Origin: a virus
Direction: 5' to 3' (one strand)
DNA length: 30,453 nucleotides
Virus record (IMG/VR): IMGVR_UViG_3300025141_000496
Coordinates: 1-30,453 of that record
Shown: piece by piece, positions 15,984 to 22,978 of the stretch
Layout: the number at the start of each line of letters is the position of its first letter
How positions within the stretch are numbered: position 1 is the first letter of the stretch
The notes under the pieces: generated by a model
What the model was told of the DNA's origin: nothing
The model's database searches: none
Seen by the model: the letters and a program-made list of their open reading frames with translations, nothing else
Translations under genes and position numbers: made by a program

Positions 15984-17473
15984 AAACAATAGTATTAGGA
16001 CCACCTGGCACGGGAAAGACAACCACTTTATTAAATAAAGTAGATGAGTATTTAAAAGAAACAGATCCTGATAAAATTGGTTACTTTGCTTTCACACAAA
16101 AAGCTGCGTACCACGCCAGAGATGAAGCAATAAAAAAATTTAATTTAACGGAAGACGATCTTCCCTATTTTAGAACACTACACTCATTAGCCTTTCGAAA
16201 ATTAGGACTTAAAAAAGATCAAGTTATGCAGTCAAGACACTACAAAGATTTGGGAAAGAAATTAGGGTTTCCAGTTTCTTATGCCGAACATCAAGAAGAT
16301 CATGGTATATTTACTTCTGATAGTGAATATTTACAAATTATACAATTAGCGCAACTTAGAAATATTACACCTGAACAACAATATAATAGAAGAGAACATA
16401 CTCAAGATTTAGAATTAGATAAATTACGTATCATTCATAATGAATTAAAAAGATATAAAAAAGAATATAACCTAATAGACTTCAATGACATGATTTTAGA
16501 TTTTATAAAATCAGATAAATCTCCAAACTTTGACGTTGTATTTATTGATGAAGCACAAGACTTATCTCTTATGCAATGGGATATGACTAAAACTATTTGG
16601 GATAAAACAGAAGATACTTTTATTGCTGGTGATGATGATCAGGCTATTTTTAAATGGGCTGGTGCTGATGTAGATTCTTTTATAGCTTTACAAGATCAAA
16701 TGATCAATCTTCCATTAATACAATCACACAGAATACCTATGAAAGTTCACCAACTAGCAATGGGAATCATAAATAGAATTAAACATCGAATAGATAAAAC
16801 ATGGCAACCTAAAACTAATGAAGGTAGTTTACACAGACATTTTGAAATTGATTCAATTGATATGTCTTCGGGTGAGTGGTTAGTATTAGCTCGCACCAAA
16901 TATATGCTTAGAGAGATAGAAGATGTTTTATATCGTAAAGGACTATATTATAAAACAAGACATAAACGTAGTTATGAAAAAGATATTCAAGAAGCAGCTA
17001 TCGACTGGGAGCATTTAAGACAGGGACAACTTTTATCATACAAACAAATAGAAAAAATTTATACCTATATGTCCCCGACACATGTTGATAAAACTCCAAT
17101 GTACGGAATGACAAAAGGTGCGTTTTATGGCATTGACCAACTTACAAAAGATTTTGGCTTAAACACTAGAAAAGTTTGGTATGAAGCTTTTGATGATGCA
17201 GGTTCAAGACGTATAGAATATTTAAGAAAAATGAGAGCGAATGGGGAACAATTAAATAAACCTCCAAGAATAGAACTTTCTACTATTCACGCCGCTAAAG
17301 GCGGAGAATCTCAGAACGTAGTTCTTCTTACCGATCTTACTAAAACAACGCTCACCAATTATGAAAAAAATCCAGATGATGAGAACCGTTTGTTTTATGT
17401 AGGAGCAACGCGAACGAAAGAAAATTTACACATTATAGAACCTAAACAATATAACAAAGGATTTAATATATGA
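15980..17473 (+). CDS. UvrD/PcrA-like superfamily 1 DNA helicase
   Basis: A 497-residue SF1A helicase. Motif I is GPPGTGKTT (7-15), motif Ia FAFTQKAA, motif II VFIDEAQDLS, motif III AGDDDQAIFKWAGAD, motif V STIHAAKGGESQNVVLL and motif VI DENRLFYVGATRTKENLHII. Family knowledge: 3'-5' (UvrD) or 5'-3' (Dda-like) ssDNA translocation and unwinding. It is shorter than bacterial UvrD (about 720), as in other phage versions. It is coupled through ATGA overlaps to the microprotein upstream and the DUF3310-type gene downstream. With no DnaB-like helicase seen, it may be the replicative helicase; that is inference. Confidence 0.92.
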   Translation: MKTIVLGPPGTGKTTTLLNKVDEYLKETDPDKIGYFAFTQKAAYHARDEAIKKFNLTEDDLPYFRTLHSLAFRKLGLKKDQVMQSRHYKDLGKKLGFPVSYAEHQEDHGIFTSDSEYLQIIQLAQLRNITPEQQYNRREHTQDLELDKLRIIHNELKRYKKEYNLIDFNDMILDFIKSDKSPNFDVVFIDEAQDLSLMQWDMTKTIWDKTEDTFIAGDDDQAIFKWAGADVDSFIALQDQMINLPLIQSHRIPMKVHQLAMGIINRIKHRIDKTWQPKTNEGSLHRHFEIDSIDMSSGEWLVLARTKYMLREIEDVLYRKGLYYKTRHKRSYEKDIQEAAIDWEHLRQGQLLSYKQIEKIYTYMSPTHVDKTPMYGMTKGAFYGIDQLTKDFGLNTRKVWYEAFDDAGSRRIEYLRKMRANGEQLNKPPRIELSTIHAAKGGESQNVVLLTDLTKTTLTNYEKNPDDENRLFYVGATRTKENLHIIEPKQYNKGFNI

Positions 17474-17817
17474 GCGCATACGATAAACAAATAGGTGGAA
17501 ACCATTACCAACAGAATTTTAAAATTCAGCCAAGTAAATTTGTAATTGAGAACGAATTGCTTTTTCCAGAAGGATCGGCTATAAAATACATCTGTAGACA
17601 CAGATTTAAAAATGGAAAGGAAGATTTAGAAAAAGCTGTTCACTTTATTGAAATGATAATTGAAAGAGATTACCAATTAATACCAATGACAGAAGAAGAG
17701 GAATACCGAAACGCGGGTATTACTAAAGAAGAAGCAGAAAGAAAACCACCAGAGACTTCAGGCAAAGACTGGGTTGATGGTTACAACAAATGGAAGAATG
17801 GGTGTCCTCACAATTAA
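17470..17817 (+). CDS. DUF3310 (SaV-like) phage protein
   Basis: A 115-residue protein with the DUF3310 pattern: QIGGNHYQ (7-14), IQPSKFVIENELLFPEGSAI (19-38) and KYICRHRFKNGKEDLEKAVH (39-58), then FIEMII. This small helical domain is widespread in phages and is sometimes called a nucleotide-kinase-like or SaV protein, with no firmly established biochemical role. The C-terminal half here is an additional acidic segment (TEEEEYRNAGITKEEAERK). Its ATG overlaps the helicase stop (ATGA). Confidence 0.85.
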   Translation: MSAYDKQIGGNHYQQNFKIQPSKFVIENELLFPEGSAIKYICRHRFKNGKEDLEKAVHFIEMIIERDYQLIPMTEEEEYRNAGITKEEAERKPPETSGKDWVDGYNKWKNGCPHN

Positions 17818-17872
17818 TGAAGATACTTTTTTTAAACCCCAACAAAAATGGAAGGCAAACGAATGGGATTAA
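17798..17872 (+). CDS. Possible 24-residue peptide sharing FKPQxxW with polymerase
   Basis: An ORF of 24 codons in a third frame, overlapping the end of the DUF3310-type gene and the first bases of the nuclease gene. It encodes TFFKPQQKWKANEWD after MGVLTINED. The FKPQxxW motif recurs at the N-terminus of the polymerase (LFKPQTEW), and the DNA is similar at both places (TTTTAAACCCCAA). A weak GGAAG precedes its ATG closely. It may be a real motif peptide or a chance result of a small duplication. Confidence 0.25.
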   Translation: MGVLTINEDTFFKPQQKWKANEWD

Positions 17873-18165
17873 AACAACCTGGTCGAATTGGAACTATTTA
17901 CGAACATGTAGCCATAAACGAATTTTTAAAGAGAGGATTTCTTGTTTTTAAAAATGTAATGCAATCAGGACCGGCTGACATCGTCGTTGTTTCACCGGAT
18001 GGCGAAATTGAATTATTAGATGTTAAAAAAAGATCTATAAGAAAAAGAGATGGATTTCCCGTTCATCGGTCTTTGACTAACATTCAAAAACAATTAAAAA
18101 TTAAATTATATTATGTTGATGATGACAATCCAGGACACTATCACCCACCGAAAGGAATTAAATAA
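17863..18165 (+). CDS. PD-(D/E)XK endonuclease (Holliday-junction resolvase-like fold)
   Basis: A 100-residue protein starting MGLKQPGRIGTIYEHVA. The restriction-endonuclease-like core is visible: Glu14 in the first helix, GPADIVVV with Asp39, and ELLDVKK with Asp53 and Lys55 (DxK). Family knowledge: metal-dependent nucleases that trim or resolve branched DNA. The start at 17863 is preferred over the ATG at 17848 because GGAAGG (17850-17855) stands seven bases before it. The TAA overlaps the polymerase ATG by one base, supporting a joint role in replication or recombination. Confidence 0.8.
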   Translation: MGLKQPGRIGTIYEHVAINEFLKRGFLVFKNVMQSGPADIVVVSPDGEIELLDVKKRSIRKRDGFPVHRSLTNIQKQLKIKLYYVDDDNPGHYHPPKGIK

Positions 18166-20015
18166 TGCAAATACCTCTTTTTAAACCCCAAACAGAATGG
18201 TTACCGCCAGAAAATTTTCCTGACTTATCTGCGTACGATGAAATTTCAATAGACTTAGAAACAAAAGATCCTGATTTAATTAAAATGGGATCAGGTTCAA
18301 TTGTAGGTAGAGGAGACGTAACGGGTATAGCAGTAGCTGTTAAAAATTGGTGTGGCTATTATCCTATTGCTCACGAAGGTGGCGGCAACATGGATCGAAA
18401 AAAAGTTTTGAAATGGGTTCAAGATGTATTAAGTACACCCGCGATAAAAATATTTCATAACGCCATGTATGACGTTTGTTGGCTACGAGCGATCGGCTTA
18501 AGTATTAGCGGTAAAATAGTGGACACGATGATTGCTTCGGCCCTTGTTGATGAAAATCAAATGCGCTATGACTTAAACAACTGCAGTAAAAGATACACTG
18601 GTAAAGGAAAGAATGAAACAGAATTATATGAAGCTGCGAAAAGTTGGGGAGTTGACCCTAAGGCAGAAATGTATAAACTACCTGCCATTTATGTGGGCGC
18701 ATATGCAGAAAAGGATGCTGAAATAACTTTAGCCCTTTGGCAAGAACTAAAAAAAGAAATACATCATCAAGATCTTAGTGCCATCATGAATATGGAAACT
18801 GAATTATTTCCTTGTTTAATTGATATGAAATTTAAAGGGGTGCGTGTTGACGTAGCAGCAGCTCATCAATTAAAAAAAGAATTAGTTACTCAAGAAAAAG
18901 AATCATTGTTAGCTGTAAAAAAAGAAACAGGCATAGATACTCAAATATGGGCGGCACGCTCTATTGCTCAAGTTTTTGATAAACTAAATTTAGAGTATGA
19001 TAGAACTGAAAAAACAAACGCACCTTCTTTTACTAAGAATTTTTTATCTAATCACCCTCACCCCGTTGTAAAACACATTGCTCGGGCTAGAGAAATTAAT
19101 AAATCTCACACGACATTTATTGACACAATCCTTAAACATTCCTACAAAGGTAGAATCCACGCTGATATCAATCAATTGCGTGGAGACAATGGAGGAACGG
19201 TTACCGGAAGATTTTCTTATTCCAATCCAAATTTACAGCAAATACCAGCACGGAACAAGGATCTCGGACCACGGATTAGGTCCTTATTTATCCCTGAGGA
19301 AGGCCATACATGGGGTTGTTTTGACTATAATCAACAAGAGCCTAGGTTGGTAGTGCATTATGCAACGTTACAAAATCTCTATGGCGTGGATGAAGTTTTA
19401 GAAGCTTATCGTGAAGGAGATGCAGATTTTCACAATATTGTTGCTGATATGGCAGAGATACCTAGATCACAAGCCAAGACTATAAACCTGGGTCTGTTCT
19501 ACGGTATGGGTAAAAATAAATTGCAAGCAGAGCTTGGGGTATCCAAAGATAAAGCGGAAGAATTATTTAAAAAATATCATACTAAGGTTCCATTTGTAAA
19601 ACAACTTATGGATAATGTAAGTCAACGGGCTCAAGACTCTGGTAAAATTAGAACGTTACTTGGAAGATTATGTAGGTTTCATTTATGGGAACCTAATTCA
19701 TTTGGTATTCATAAAGCTTTACCACACGAAGAAGCACTCAGGGAACACGGACCAGGGATTAAACGAGCCTATACTTATAAATCTTTAAACAAACTCATAC
19801 AAGGATCAGCAGCAGATATGACTAAAAAAGCTATGGTTGATTTATATAAAGAAGGCATTATTCCCCATATACAAGTTCATGATGAACTAGATATTTCTGT
19901 AGAATCTGATAAACAAGCAAAACAAATAGTAGAAATTATGGAATCTGCGGTTAAACTAGAAGTACCAAATAAAGTAGACTATGAATCTGGTTTTAATTGG
20001 GGTAACATCAAATAG
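18165..20015 (+). CDS. polA: Family A DNA polymerase with 3'-5' exonuclease
   Basis: A 616-residue PolA lacking the 5'-nuclease domain. The proofreading domain shows ISIDLET (Asp30, Glu32), HNAMYDV (Asp103) and YAEKDAE (Asp184). The polymerase domain shows GRFSYSNPNLQQIPARN (349-365), motif A CFDYNQQEPR (Asp387), the O-helix RSQAKTINLGLFYGMG (434-449) and motif C QVHDELD (570-576). The residue matching Phe762 of E. coli Pol I is Leu442. Published virioplankton work links this substitution with slower, more faithful synthesis and often with temperate life, yet no lysogeny gene is seen here. It is the replicative polymerase by context. Confidence 0.96.
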   Translation: MQIPLFKPQTEWLPPENFPDLSAYDEISIDLETKDPDLIKMGSGSIVGRGDVTGIAVAVKNWCGYYPIAHEGGGNMDRKKVLKWVQDVLSTPAIKIFHNAMYDVCWLRAIGLSISGKIVDTMIASALVDENQMRYDLNNCSKRYTGKGKNETELYEAAKSWGVDPKAEMYKLPAIYVGAYAEKDAEITLALWQELKKEIHHQDLSAIMNMETELFPCLIDMKFKGVRVDVAAAHQLKKELVTQEKESLLAVKKETGIDTQIWAARSIAQVFDKLNLEYDRTEKTNAPSFTKNFLSNHPHPVVKHIARAREINKSHTTFIDTILKHSYKGRIHADINQLRGDNGGTVTGRFSYSNPNLQQIPARNKDLGPRIRSLFIPEEGHTWGCFDYNQQEPRLVVHYATLQNLYGVDEVLEAYREGDADFHNIVADMAEIPRSQAKTINLGLFYGMGKNKLQAELGVSKDKAEELFKKYHTKVPFVKQLMDNVSQRAQDSGKIRTLLGRLCRFHLWEPNSFGIHKALPHEEALREHGPGIKRAYTYKSLNKLIQGSAADMTKKAMVDLYKEGIIPHIQVHDELDISVESDKQAKQIVEIMESAVKLEVPNKVDYESGFNWGNIK

Positions 20016-20023
20016 GAGGAAAC

Positions 20024-20119
20024 ATGAATATATTAGATCAAGTAGAACACCTATGGACAGATCACAAAAAATTAGTGATTGCTGTTGTAGTAATTATGGT
20101 TCTTTTAGCAATTGCATAA
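20024..20119 (+). CDS. 31-residue single-TM protein after polymerase
   Basis: A 31-codon ORF: a charged N-terminal half (NILDQVEHLWTDHKKL) followed by one transmembrane helix (VIAVVVIMVLLAIA). A strong AGGAGGA (20015-20021) overlaps the polymerase stop and stands three bases before the ATG. I remember similarly built tiny proteins in marine-phage genomes near DNA polymerase. A membrane anchor for replication proteins is only a guess. Confidence 0.65.
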   Translation: MNILDQVEHLWTDHKKLVIAVVVIMVLLAIA

Positions 20120-20139
20120 AAAAAAGGATTATATGTTAA

Positions 20140-20793
20140 ATGGCATATTTAAACGCGAATATACCTGTGATGTATGCACAGATCAGGAGGGAATACCTTT
20201 ATGATCTCAAAGCACATCACGGCGAAGTGGAAGACTGCATTCTTTTTGGGGTGGCATCGATTACAGGGCGTCCTATACTCTTTCATGCAATTATGGAAAA
20301 TGGTGCTATCTTCTATCGGTTGCCAATTAGTGCGTTTATGCAAAGAGGATTTAAGCCAGAAGAAGTTCCTCGGACTCGGCTGGACCAGCTGGAGTTGTGG
20401 AATTGCTTTAGTTATTATCCTGCTATTACTAATTACGATATTTTAGACGGCCAATCAGGCAAATATATAGATAAAAATAAGATCTGGCATACCGGATCCT
20501 ATCTTTTCACAGTTGACTGGGCTCATCCAGAGAGTAATATTGTTGACACAGATCATTCAGAAATTCCGCACGAACATAAGTGCGCTCATATACTTGCCTT
20601 GGATGATGGCAACTATGCGGCTCAGCCAAACAACAGATTAATATGGAGTATTCCTTCATTCACAGTCAGGAACGAAGTTCCTAAAGACTGGAAGGTACAA
20701 ACAAGTGAGTGGAATGTAGAAGATAGTAGTAAGTGGAGGACCGAAGACACTGACAACTTTTTTTACGAAATTGAGGAGAAAAAACATGATTAA
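20140..20793 (+). CDS. Conserved phage protein of unknown function (217 aa)
   Basis: A 217-residue soluble protein with many Trp, Tyr and His residues: MAYLNANIPVMYAQIRREYL at the N-terminus, EDCILFGVASITGRPILFHA, ENGAIFYRLPISAF, LELWNCFSYYP, YLFTVDWAH, HKCAHILALDDGNYAAQPNN and SKWRTEDTDNFFYE. This set of motifs recurs, from memory, in an uncharacterised family of cyanophage and marine-phage proteins downstream of polymerase. No catalytic signature is assigned. An AAGGA at 20124-20128 is 11 bases upstream, rather far. Confidence 0.8.
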   Translation: MAYLNANIPVMYAQIRREYLYDLKAHHGEVEDCILFGVASITGRPILFHAIMENGAIFYRLPISAFMQRGFKPEEVPRTRLDQLELWNCFSYYPAITNYDILDGQSGKYIDKNKIWHTGSYLFTVDWAHPESNIVDTDHSEIPHEHKCAHILALDDGNYAAQPNNRLIWSIPSFTVRNEVPKDWKVQTSEWNVEDSSKWRTEDTDNFFYEIEEKKHD

Positions 20794-20842
20794 AAAATAT
20801 TGGAATCTTTTTAAAAAATGGATAATTAAACAATATGAATAA
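20786..20842 (+). CDS. 18-residue basic amphipathic peptide
   Basis: An ORF of 18 codons, MIKKYWNLFKKWIIKQYE, cationic and aromatic, overlapping the previous gene by 8 nt and the next by 8 nt. AGGAG (20773-20777) precedes the ATG by eight bases. The peptide could form an amphipathic membrane-active helix, or the ORF could act mainly as a translational leader for the cysteine-rich gene, which lacks its own ribosome-binding site. Confidence 0.45.
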   Translation: MIKKYWNLFKKWIIKQYE

Positions 20843-20981
20843 ATGTAAAGACTGCTTTTGTAATTGTCATTGTAATGTCAAAGGACATTCCGATAGTAAC
20901 GGAGTATGTCCTTGTGAAAAATGTAATTGTAACCCCCAGGGAGCTACAGTAAATAACGATGAGTGTCTCGCATGCCAATAG
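20835..20981 (+). CDS. Metallothionein-like cysteine-rich microprotein (48 aa, 11 Cys)
   Basis: A 48-codon ORF with 11 cysteines (4, 7, 9, 11, 13, 25, 27, 30, 32, 44, 47) and His12 and His18. The spacing is CxxCxCxCxC, then CxCxxCxC, then CxxC, the dense CxC/CxxC arrangement of metallothioneins, with no aromatic residue except Phe8. Family knowledge: such peptides bind clusters of Zn, Cu or Cd by thiolates. It has no signal peptide, so it should act in the cytoplasm. Translation seems coupled to the 18-residue ORF, whose TAA lies six bases inside its start. It is followed by a second small protein with two CC pairs. Homology to a named family could not be tested. Confidence 0.7.
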   Translation: MNKCKDCFCNCHCNVKGHSDSNGVCPCEKCNCNPQGATVNNDECLACQ

Positions 20982-21121
20982 ACGAAACAAAATGCTGCAA
21001 TACGCATACCAAAGAAAAAGAAAAATTAGGTACATGTTGTCGGCTAAACGAAGAAAAAGAACGCGCCGAACAACAGACATATGAATACACAATAAAAACG
21101 AAGGGTAAACCCAATGAATGA
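20972..21121 (+). CDS. Small protein with paired CC motifs (49 aa)
   Basis: A 49-codon ORF whose ATG overlaps the end of the cysteine-rich gene by 10 nt. It carries two vicinal cysteine pairs (Cys8-Cys9 and Cys22-Cys23), His12 and a charged C-terminal half (NEEKERAEQQTYEYTIKTKG). Two CC pairs and a nearby His could make one metal site, so it may work with the metallothionein-like protein. It overlaps the next ATG by 8 nt. No family recognised. Confidence 0.55.
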   Translation: MPIDETKCCNTHTKEKEKLGTCCRLNEEKERAEQQTYEYTIKTKGKPNE

Positions 21122-21311
21122 TAAATTAATAACGGCACTACTCGCTATTGTATTAGCGCTCGGAGGATGGTCACTACAAAGATCATTTTCCTTATCACAA
21201 GACATGGTTGTGATTAAAATGAAAATTGAGGTAATACAAAATGAGATATCGAACTTTAAAAATTTTAAGGGCAAGAAGCCTCGCAAGAAAAAGAAGAAAC
21301 AGAACAATTAA
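21114..21311 (+). CDS. Single-TM small protein with lysine-rich tail
   Basis: A 65-residue protein: an N-terminal TM helix (LITALLAIVLALGGW, residues 5-19), a short coiled coil (MVVIKMKIEVIQNEISNFKN) and a tail of consecutive Lys/Arg residues. It is first in a string of overlapping genes with the same TM-plus-coil design (also 21794 and 22243). The last 71 bases are shared with the upstream-extended form of the next ORF. Membrane location is likely; role unknown. Confidence 0.65.
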   Translation: MNDKLITALLAIVLALGGWSLQRSFSLSQDMVVIKMKIEVIQNEISNFKNFKGKKPRKKKKKQNN

Positions 21312-21315
21312 ATGG

Positions 21316-21813
21316 ATGAAATATTTTATATCTTTTCTAATTGTTGGCGTTATCTTTCTAGCTGCGTGCGCATCAGCCCAAGCAAAAAACGAATATCTTG
21401 GCCAAAACTGGCGTGACTGTTATGCGGGTGATATCACTCCTTACGTAGAATATAGACAAGGCGGAATGGACTACATCGACAGAGGTTCAAGCTCTCATGA
21501 AGATCATGAGTATCGAGTAGGAGTAAACTTTCGTTTTAAATTTGGAAATACCTGCGATAAAAAATTTAAAAAACAACAAGAACAAAGATACGAACTTAGA
21601 CATCAACTAGAACTCCTTAAAATTTGTCGAAAATATAGAAACATAGAGATGGGACCTGAACTAGAACTTGTCGCTAAAAAATGTAGAGATATGAAATTCC
21701 TTAAAAAAGAAGAAAAAAGACAACGAACGGATGATAATCTTTTTGATGAGATTATGAAACAAGAACACAAAAAACAAATGGAGTTGAAGAAAAATGGATC
21801 TACAGAAAAGTAA
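21316..21813 (+). CDS. Secreted or lipoprotein-like conserved hypothetical protein
   Basis: With the ATG at 21316 the product is 165 residues, starting with a signal peptide (MKYFISFLIVGVIFLAACAS). This contains a possible lipobox LAAC (Cys at residue 17) or alternatively a signal peptidase I site AQA-K. The mature part has two conserved-looking motifs, VEYRQGGMDYIDRGSSSHED and EYRVGVNFRF. A charged coil with Cys pairs follows. An in-frame ATG at 21241 would add 25 Arg-rich residues, including RKRRNR, but overlaps the preceding gene by 71 nt. The later start gives a standard signal sequence. A periplasmic or outer-membrane-linked role, such as lysis or exclusion, is possible. Confidence 0.7.
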   Translation: MKYFISFLIVGVIFLAACASAQAKNEYLGQNWRDCYAGDITPYVEYRQGGMDYIDRGSSSHEDHEYRVGVNFRFKFGNTCDKKFKKQQEQRYELRHQLELLKICRKYRNIEMGPELELVAKKCRDMKFLKKEEKRQRTDDNLFDEIMKQEHKKQMELKKNGSTEK

Positions 21814-22135
21814 ACTTGTAGTAATTGTGCCCATAGTGGTATCAATCCTGGCTGCAACCTTTGGATCAGTTAAATATATTATTAATTTAACCGAAACCAT
21901 TGAAGAAAATAAACAACAGGTCATGATGTTAAACAAAGATATTCAAATAATCTTTGATAAATATGCGCAGGATAAGGAAGAGTTTACAAGGGAGATGTTT
22001 AATGTTAATGCTCGGGTGACTGAAGTGAATGCATACTTTAGAGCCTTGGAGGAAATCCTTAGAAAAACCACAGATTCTGTAAGGGATCAGCAATGGGACA
22101 TCAAGGACCTTCAACGTGAAGTAATGGGAGACTAA
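21794..22135 (+). CDS. Single-TM coiled-coil protein
   Basis: A 113-residue protein with an N-terminal TM helix (LVVIVPIVVSILAATFGSVK, about residues 8-27), then about 80 residues of coiled coil (NLTETIEENKQQVMMLNKDI, RVTEVNAYFRALEEILRKTT). It overlaps the preceding secreted-protein gene by 20 nt. The topology suits a holin accessory, inner-membrane spanin or superinfection-exclusion protein; nothing in the sequence decides between them. Confidence 0.7.
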   Translation: MDLQKSKLVVIVPIVVSILAATFGSVKYIINLTETIEENKQQVMMLNKDIQIIFDKYAQDKEEFTREMFNVNARVTEVNAYFRALEEILRKTTDSVRDQQWDIKDLQREVMGD

Positions 22136-22136
22136 G

Positions 22137-22250
22137 TTGATAAAATATGTTATGTTGTTTGTTGGAATAAGTATAGGGACAGTGGTGGGCTTCAGTGTCT
22201 ATCATTATTTCTTTATGGATAAATTCAGTTGTTGTGGAATCTATGGCTAA
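22137..22250 (+). CDS. 37-residue TM protein with TTG start
   Basis: An ORF one base after the preceding stop, with TTG start preceded by GGGAG (about seven bases upstream). The product is a TM helix (YVMLFVGISIGTVVGFSVYH) followed by FFMDKFSCCGIYG with a CC pair. A first in-frame ATG lies at codon 6. The start of the next gene overlaps its 3' end by 8 nt. The TTG choice rests on the ribosome-binding site. Confidence 0.45.
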   Translation: MIKYVMLFVGISIGTVVGFSVYHYFFMDKFSCCGIYG

Positions 22251-22665
22251 ACCTTTAAGAATTTCAGAAGAAGCGGCAGTTCAGATGCCGATGAAAACCG
22301 TAGCCTCGTTGATTGCGATGGTCGCGATCGGGACCTGGGCTTATTTTGGTATTATTGAAACTCAAAACAAACTTTCAACAGAAGTAGAATTAATGCAAAA
22401 AGACTTAACGGAGAACACAGAATTCCGTATAAAATGGCCTCGGGGCCAGCTGGGCAGTTTGCCCGCAGATTCTGAGCAGTTCATGATGATTGAGGATCTT
22501 TACAAAACCACGGATAAATTAAATACACATATCGAGAACATGGCTTTAAATAAAGTAAACATAGAATTTTTAAGAAAACAAATGGATAAAGTTTTAGAAG
22601 ATATAGAAAAACTAAAAGATGCTAATAGAGAAATGCATTATAGAAATGGAAAAGGAGCACACTAA
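22243..22665 (+). CDS. TM coiled-coil protein (MAKPLRISEEAAVQMP family of marine phages)
   Basis: A 140-residue protein starting MAKPLRISEEAAVQMPMKTV, one TM helix (about 18-38: VASLIAMVAIGTWAYFGII), then coiled coil with FRIKWPRGQLGSLPADSEQF in the middle and KVNIEFLRKQMDKVLEDIEK near the end. I remember this layout as frequent in marine-phage sequences with no assigned function. An upstream in-frame ATG at 22195 exists, but the ATG at 22243 starts the recognisable family N-terminus. Likely inner-membrane with a cytoplasmic or periplasmic coil. Confidence 0.7.
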   Translation: MAKPLRISEEAAVQMPMKTVASLIAMVAIGTWAYFGIIETQNKLSTEVELMQKDLTENTEFRIKWPRGQLGSLPADSEQFMMIEDLYKTTDKLNTHIENMALNKVNIEFLRKQMDKVLEDIEKLKDANREMHYRNGKGAH

Positions 22666-22875
22666 ATGGAAACAGTAGTAGCATTATTAATGTTTATAAA
22701 TTTTGAAATTAAGGAACATCGTATCCAGGACTCGATGGCAATTTGCCTCCGCGGAAAACGCGAGGCGGAGAGAACGTACTCTGATACGGTCAGTTATAAA
22801 TGTATCAAGACTCAGGCTGAATTAGAGACTAATATTGATGGCTCAATCTCAATCAAAAAAATCATCCTCAAATAG
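22666..22875 (+). CDS. Small protein with hydrophobic N-terminus and two Cys
   Basis: A 69-residue protein directly after the preceding stop. The short hydrophobic N-terminus is METVVALLMFINF, followed by EIKEHRIQDSMAICLRGKRE, YSDTVSYKCIKTQAELETNI and DGSISIKKIIL. The two cysteines could form a disulfide if it is exported, but the N-terminus is short for a signal peptide. It resembles, from memory, a marine-phage hypothetical family found beside the MAKPLRISEE-type gene. Function unknown. Confidence 0.65.
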   Translation: METVVALLMFINFEIKEHRIQDSMAICLRGKREAERTYSDTVSYKCIKTQAELETNIDGSISIKKIILK

Positions 22876-22978
22876 AAATCCTATTGCTCGTCTTTTAAAG
22901 CACTTTACTCCTAAACGATTTAAAGATAAAACGAAGTATAAGCGAAAACAAAAGTATGAACGAAAAAATATTTGGTAA
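22838..22978 (+). CDS. 46-residue basic protein
   Basis: An ORF overlapping the end of the preceding gene by 38 nt and the start of the next by 23 nt. The product is Ser- then Lys/Arg-rich: AQSQSKKSSSNRNPIARLLK, HFTPKRFKDKTKYKRKQKYE. About 40% of residues are basic, suggesting nucleic-acid binding. It is one of two such proteins flanking the zinc-ribbon gene (the other is at 23174). The double overlap is usual for this block, but a chance ORF cannot be fully excluded. Confidence 0.5.
   Translation: MAQSQSKKSSSNRNPIARLLKHFTPKRFKDKTKYKRKQKYERKNIW

Noticed and set aside
20133-20204. 23-codon ORF with CDVC near the start of the 217-residue gene
   Set aside because: AAGGA is four bases upstream and could serve it, but most of it overlaps the conserved gene and one CxxC is weak evidence; left undecided.
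20174-20446. Plus-strand ORF with an internal AGGAGGG and TM-like C-terminus
   Set aside because: It lies wholly inside the conserved 217-residue gene; the ribosome-binding-like sequence is explained by the codons of its IRRE segment.
20826-21307. Several overlapping minus-strand ORFs opposite the cysteine-rich genes
   Set aside because: Their Phe/Leu/Cys-rich products are reverse readings of Lys-, Glu- and Cys-rich plus-strand genes and no minus-strand promoter is seen.
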